Shown here in pieces: positions 60,173 to 64,000 of a stretch of DNA of 64,000 bases (positions are counted from its first letter, which is position 1; every line of letters starts with the position of its first letter). The notes under the pieces are model-generated. The model searched no databases and had not been told where the DNA came from. It worked only from the letters and a program-made list of their open reading frames with translations. The DNA is taken from the NCBI RefSeq assembly GCF_000739455.1, contig NZ_CP009211.1, positions 628,710 through 692,709 of the forward strand. The letters are read 5' to 3'. The stretch comes from Corynebacterium imitans (GTDB taxonomy: Bacteria > Actinomycetota > Actinomycetes > Mycobacteriales > Mycobacteriaceae). The position numbers and the translations under genes were made by a program.

Positions 60173-61196
60173 TACAACGATCGAAGCTGGGGCGGACCGA
60201 AACGTCGGTGCGTTCCAAACCTCCAAGAGCAAGCGGCGCTACTGGCTGGTGCTCTCCGCGCTCCTGGCAGCGGCCGTGCTGTTTACCTTCGGGCTGATCG
60301 GCTACGAAAACCCGATGGAGTTCGGGTCTCGTGGCTACTGGCTCATCGCGGAGCGTCGGTCAACCGCAGTGGTAGCGATGCTGATCGTGGCCGTATGCCA
60401 GGCCGCCGCAACAGTGTCTTTCCAGACGGTGACGAACAACCGCATCCTCACGCCCTCGATCATGGGCTTTGAGTCGCTGTATATCGCGATTCATACGGCG
60501 ACGGTCTACTTTCTTGGTGCGGCGGGGCTGGCGCAAGCGCACACCACGCAGATGTTTGTGCTCCAACTGGTGCTCATGGTGGGTTTGAGCTTGCTGCTGT
60601 ATTCCTGGCTTCTCGTCGGGGAGGGCAACAACATGCACGCGATGCTGCTGGTCGGCATCGTCATCGGCGGGGGACTGGGCAGTGTGTCGACGTTCATGCA
60701 GCGCATGCTGACCCCGAGCGAGTTCGACGTGCTCACCGCGCGTCTCTTTGGCTCGGTCAACAACGCCGATCCTGCCTACTACCCGCTGGCGGTGCCGCTC
60801 GTGGTGGTGTCGGTCGCGCTACTCACGTGGAATGCGCAAAGGCTGAACGTGCTTGCCCTGGGCCGCGATGTGGCGATTAACCTCGGCGTGCAGCACAAGA
60901 AGCACGCAGTCTTTACGCTCGTGCTGGTCTCCGTGCTCATGGCGGTCTCCACCGCGCTGGTCGGCCCGATGACTTTCCTCGGTTTCTTGGTGGCCACGCT
61001 GGCTTACCAATTCACCGATACCTACGACCATCGCTACATCTTCCCCATGGCAATGCTGTTGGGGTACTGCATCTTGGCAGGCGCATACTTTGTCATGAAT
61101 CATGTCTTCTACGCGCAGGGCGTAGTGTCCATCATCATCGAACTGGTAGGAGGGGTCACCTTCTTGGTGGTCATCCTCAGGAAGGGACGGCTGTGA
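60165..61196 (+). CDS. Siderophore ABC transporter permease 2 (CeuC/YclO/FatC-like)
   Basis: This 343-residue FecCD-family permease pairs with permease 1. The N-terminal 30 residues are basic and soluble, then come about nine helices. ERRSTAVVAMLIVAVCQAAATVSFQTVTNN and GPMTFLGFLVATLAYQFTDTYDHR are the family landmarks. The GTG start overlaps the previous gene by 8 nt, and the stop overlaps the ATPase gene by 4 nt (GTGA). Confidence 0.9.
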   Translation: MANTTIEAGADRNVGAFQTSKSKRRYWLVLSALLAAAVLFTFGLIGYENPMEFGSRGYWLIAERRSTAVVAMLIVAVCQAAATVSFQTVTNNRILTPSIMGFESLYIAIHTATVYFLGAAGLAQAHTTQMFVLQLVLMVGLSLLLYSWLLVGEGNNMHAMLLVGIVIGGGLGSVSTFMQRMLTPSEFDVLTARLFGSVNNADPAYYPLAVPLVVVSVALLTWNAQRLNVLALGRDVAINLGVQHKKHAVFTLVLVSVLMAVSTALVGPMTFLGFLVATLAYQFTDTYDHRYIFPMAMLLGYCILAGAYFVMNHVFYAQGVVSIIIELVGGVTFLVVILRKGRL

Positions 61197-61948
61197 TCAC
61201 GCTGAGCAATGTAAGCAAGGCTTACACCGAGGACGTGGCCATCGGACCGGTCAACATACAGATCCCAGCGGGTGGTATCACCGCACTCGTGGGGCCGAAC
61301 GGTGCCGGGAAATCGACGCTGCTCACCATGATCGGCCGACTGCTGTCTATCGACTCCGGCACCGTCGAAATCGGCAGCATGGATGTCACCAGCGCAAAAT
61401 CCAAGGATCTGGCCAAAATCATCTCGATCCTGCGCCAGGAAAACCACTTTGTCACCCGCCTGACCGTGCGCCAACTCGTTGGCTTCGGCCGCTTCCCGTA
61501 CACGCAGGGCCGCCTCAACGCGGAGGACGAGGAGATCATCTCCAAGTACATCGACTTCCTCGGGCTGCGCGGCCTCGAGGGCCGCTACCTCGACCAACTC
61601 TCGGGTGGGCAGCGCCAGCGCGCCTACGTCGCGATGGTGTTGTGCCAGGAAACGGACTATGTGCTTCTCGACGAGCCACTGAACAACCTCGACATCGCCC
61701 ACTCCGTGGAGATGATGAAGCACCTGTACTCCGCGGCCAAGGAATTCGGACGCACGATCATTATCGTGCTGCACGACATCAACTTCGCCGCCCGCTACGC
61801 GGACTACATCTGCGCGGCCAAAGACGGCCAGATCGCCGCCTTCGGCACGCCGGACGAGATCATGCGAGATGAGTTGTTAACCAAGATTTTCAATACGCCG
61901 GTGAAAGTCATCGAGGGCCCACACGGGCCATTGGCGACGTACCACTAA
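61193..61948 (+). CDS. Siderophore ABC transporter ATP-binding protein (CeuD/YclP-like)
   Basis: This 251-residue ATPase of the iron-siderophore importer has Walker A GPNGAGKST, the signature LSGGQRQRAYVAMVL, Walker B YVLLDEPLNNLDI and switch His in VLHDINFA. The GTG start overlaps the previous stop. It closes the iron-regulated operon of receptor, two permeases and ATPase; a terminator follows 28 nt downstream. Confidence 0.92.
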   Translation: MITLSNVSKAYTEDVAIGPVNIQIPAGGITALVGPNGAGKSTLLTMIGRLLSIDSGTVEIGSMDVTSAKSKDLAKIISILRQENHFVTRLTVRQLVGFGRFPYTQGRLNAEDEEIISKYIDFLGLRGLEGRYLDQLSGGQRQRAYVAMVLCQETDYVLLDEPLNNLDIAHSVEMMKHLYSAAKEFGRTIIIVLHDINFAARYADYICAAKDGQIAAFGTPDEIMRDELLTKIFNTPVKVIEGPHGPLATYH

Positions 61949-61975
61949 CGCTTATCGATCGCTTTGCTCGCTTGA

Positions 61976-61999
61976 AAACCCCCACTGCGCTGGGGGTTT
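61976..61999 (+). terminator. Terminator of the siderophore operon
   Basis: AAACCCCCA / TGGGGGTTT forms a 9-bp stem with loop CTGCGC, followed by a T-rich stretch (GCGTGTTTGTTG). Confidence 0.85.
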
Positions 62000-62570
62000 G
62001 CGTGTTTGTTGTGAAGATGGTTAAGTATTTTCTCGTTGCCGCGAGCGAGTAAGTCGCAGTGGGAACGAGATAATTTCACAGTGTTGCAGGCTTGGTTTGC
62101 AGGTTGTTTGGTCGGGGTTGTTCTCGATTTTGACTTTTGTTTACCTTGTGTGTAACGTTGAGATCCGCTGCTTAGCGCTGATTGGTTGTGAACTGGTTGG
62201 TGCGGGTGTGCGTGTGTTGTTTGAGAACTCGATAGTGTGCCAATGTACTTTTGTTTGTGGATTGGTTGCGTGCCTGGTTGTGCTGGCTGTGCCCTGTGTG
62301 GGTGTGGTTGGTGTGTGCCGGTGGTGCTGCCCTTGAATCTCTAATTTTGGGTGGTGTTTTGCTGGTTGCTTGGTGCGTGATGTGATTCGCGTTATTTTGT
62401 AACTATTTTTGTTTTGCCGGTCCTTGTTTTCCCTCGTCGGGTGAGGGCCGGTTTATAAACAGTAATTTGAGGATTTGCCAGTCCTGCATTGCAGTTTTTG
62501 TGGTGTGGGTTGGTTTGTTTTTGGTTAGGTTTTCAGGCTTTTCACGGCCTTGTTTCTTGCTGAAACATTT
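62000..62570 (+). promoter_or_regulatory. rRNA operon promoter and leader
   Basis: This long non-coding, T/G-rich stretch precedes 16S rRNA. A candidate promoter is TTGACT (62130-62135), a 17-bp spacer, and TAACGT (62153-62158). Further down, TTTGAGAACTCGATAGTGTGCC-like sequence (62220-62241) matches the rrn leader antitermination box region of actinobacteria. The GT-rich segment after it and the T-rich processing stem before the mature 5' end are typical of rrn leaders. I find no credible gene here. Confidence 0.7.

Positions 62571-64000
<1,430 letters not shown>

Noticed and set aside
62097..62336. 79-codon open frame before 16S rRNA
   Set aside because: Cys/Val-rich translation of the GT-rich rrn leader, with no ribosome binding site.

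Overview
The window looks like a chromosomal segment of a Corynebacterium-type actinomycete. The evidence is GC-rich coding sequence with many GTG/TTG starts; the conserved mycobacterial/corynebacterial order adnA-adnB-K+ channel-nudC-uvrD2; the hisN-prfB-ftsE-ftsX-smpB-ssrA block; DtxR-type iron boxes; many candidate leaderless promoters (TANNNT 6-10 nt before a start codon with no Shine-Dalgarno); and a 16S rRNA gene of actinobacterial type at the right edge. The species cannot be fixed from this alone. I see no prophage, insertion sequence or CRISPR array.

Left part (1-20 kb): a plus-strand DNA repair and nucleotide run (AdnA partial, AdnB, K+ channel, NudC, UvrD2, a YgjP/DUF45 metallopeptidase), then a palindromic intergenic repeat cluster. 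It is followed by actinobacterial envelope/proteostasis genes (Lon-like PDZ protease, zincin-fold protein, lipoprotein, PPA1309 family, UPF0182 membrane protein) and an AAHS-type MFS transporter. The initiator tRNA follows at 20.05 kb.

Middle part (20-43 kb): a DtxR-boxed pair of half-size ABC transporters resembling IrtA/IrtB; a TehA/SLAC1-like channel; a DASS dicarboxylate transporter in one operon with a cyclic-nucleotide-domain histidine kinase and a receiver-only regulator; thiC behind a TPP riboswitch; CDF and BCCT transporters; a secreted GDSL hydrolase; an M20 aminoacylase (AgaA-like) with a DUF418 protein and a GNAT; a secreted serine protease; two inositol-monophosphatase family genes (hisN and a paralogue); an SMR exporter; and prfB.

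Right part (43-64 kb): an MHS transporter diverges from a four-gene operon encoding a split biotin-dependent carboxylase (transcarboxylase-5S-like subunit, BCCP, biotin carboxylase) plus a DMT transporter. Next comes what I regard as the most interesting locus (49.1-54.6 kb): a [2Fe-2S] flavoprotein reductase divergent from two tandem cytosolic latex-clearing-protein-type (DUF2236/MpaB) haem proteins and an aldehyde dehydrogenase. This looks like an oxidative C=C cleavage module that yields an aldehyde and oxidises it to an acid, with unknown, possibly isoprenoid, substrate. The window closes with ftsE-ftsX-smpB, an SDR, tmRNA, a DtxR-boxed siderophore ABC importer (binding protein, two permeases, ATPase), an rRNA leader and the 5' 1.4 kb of 16S rRNA.
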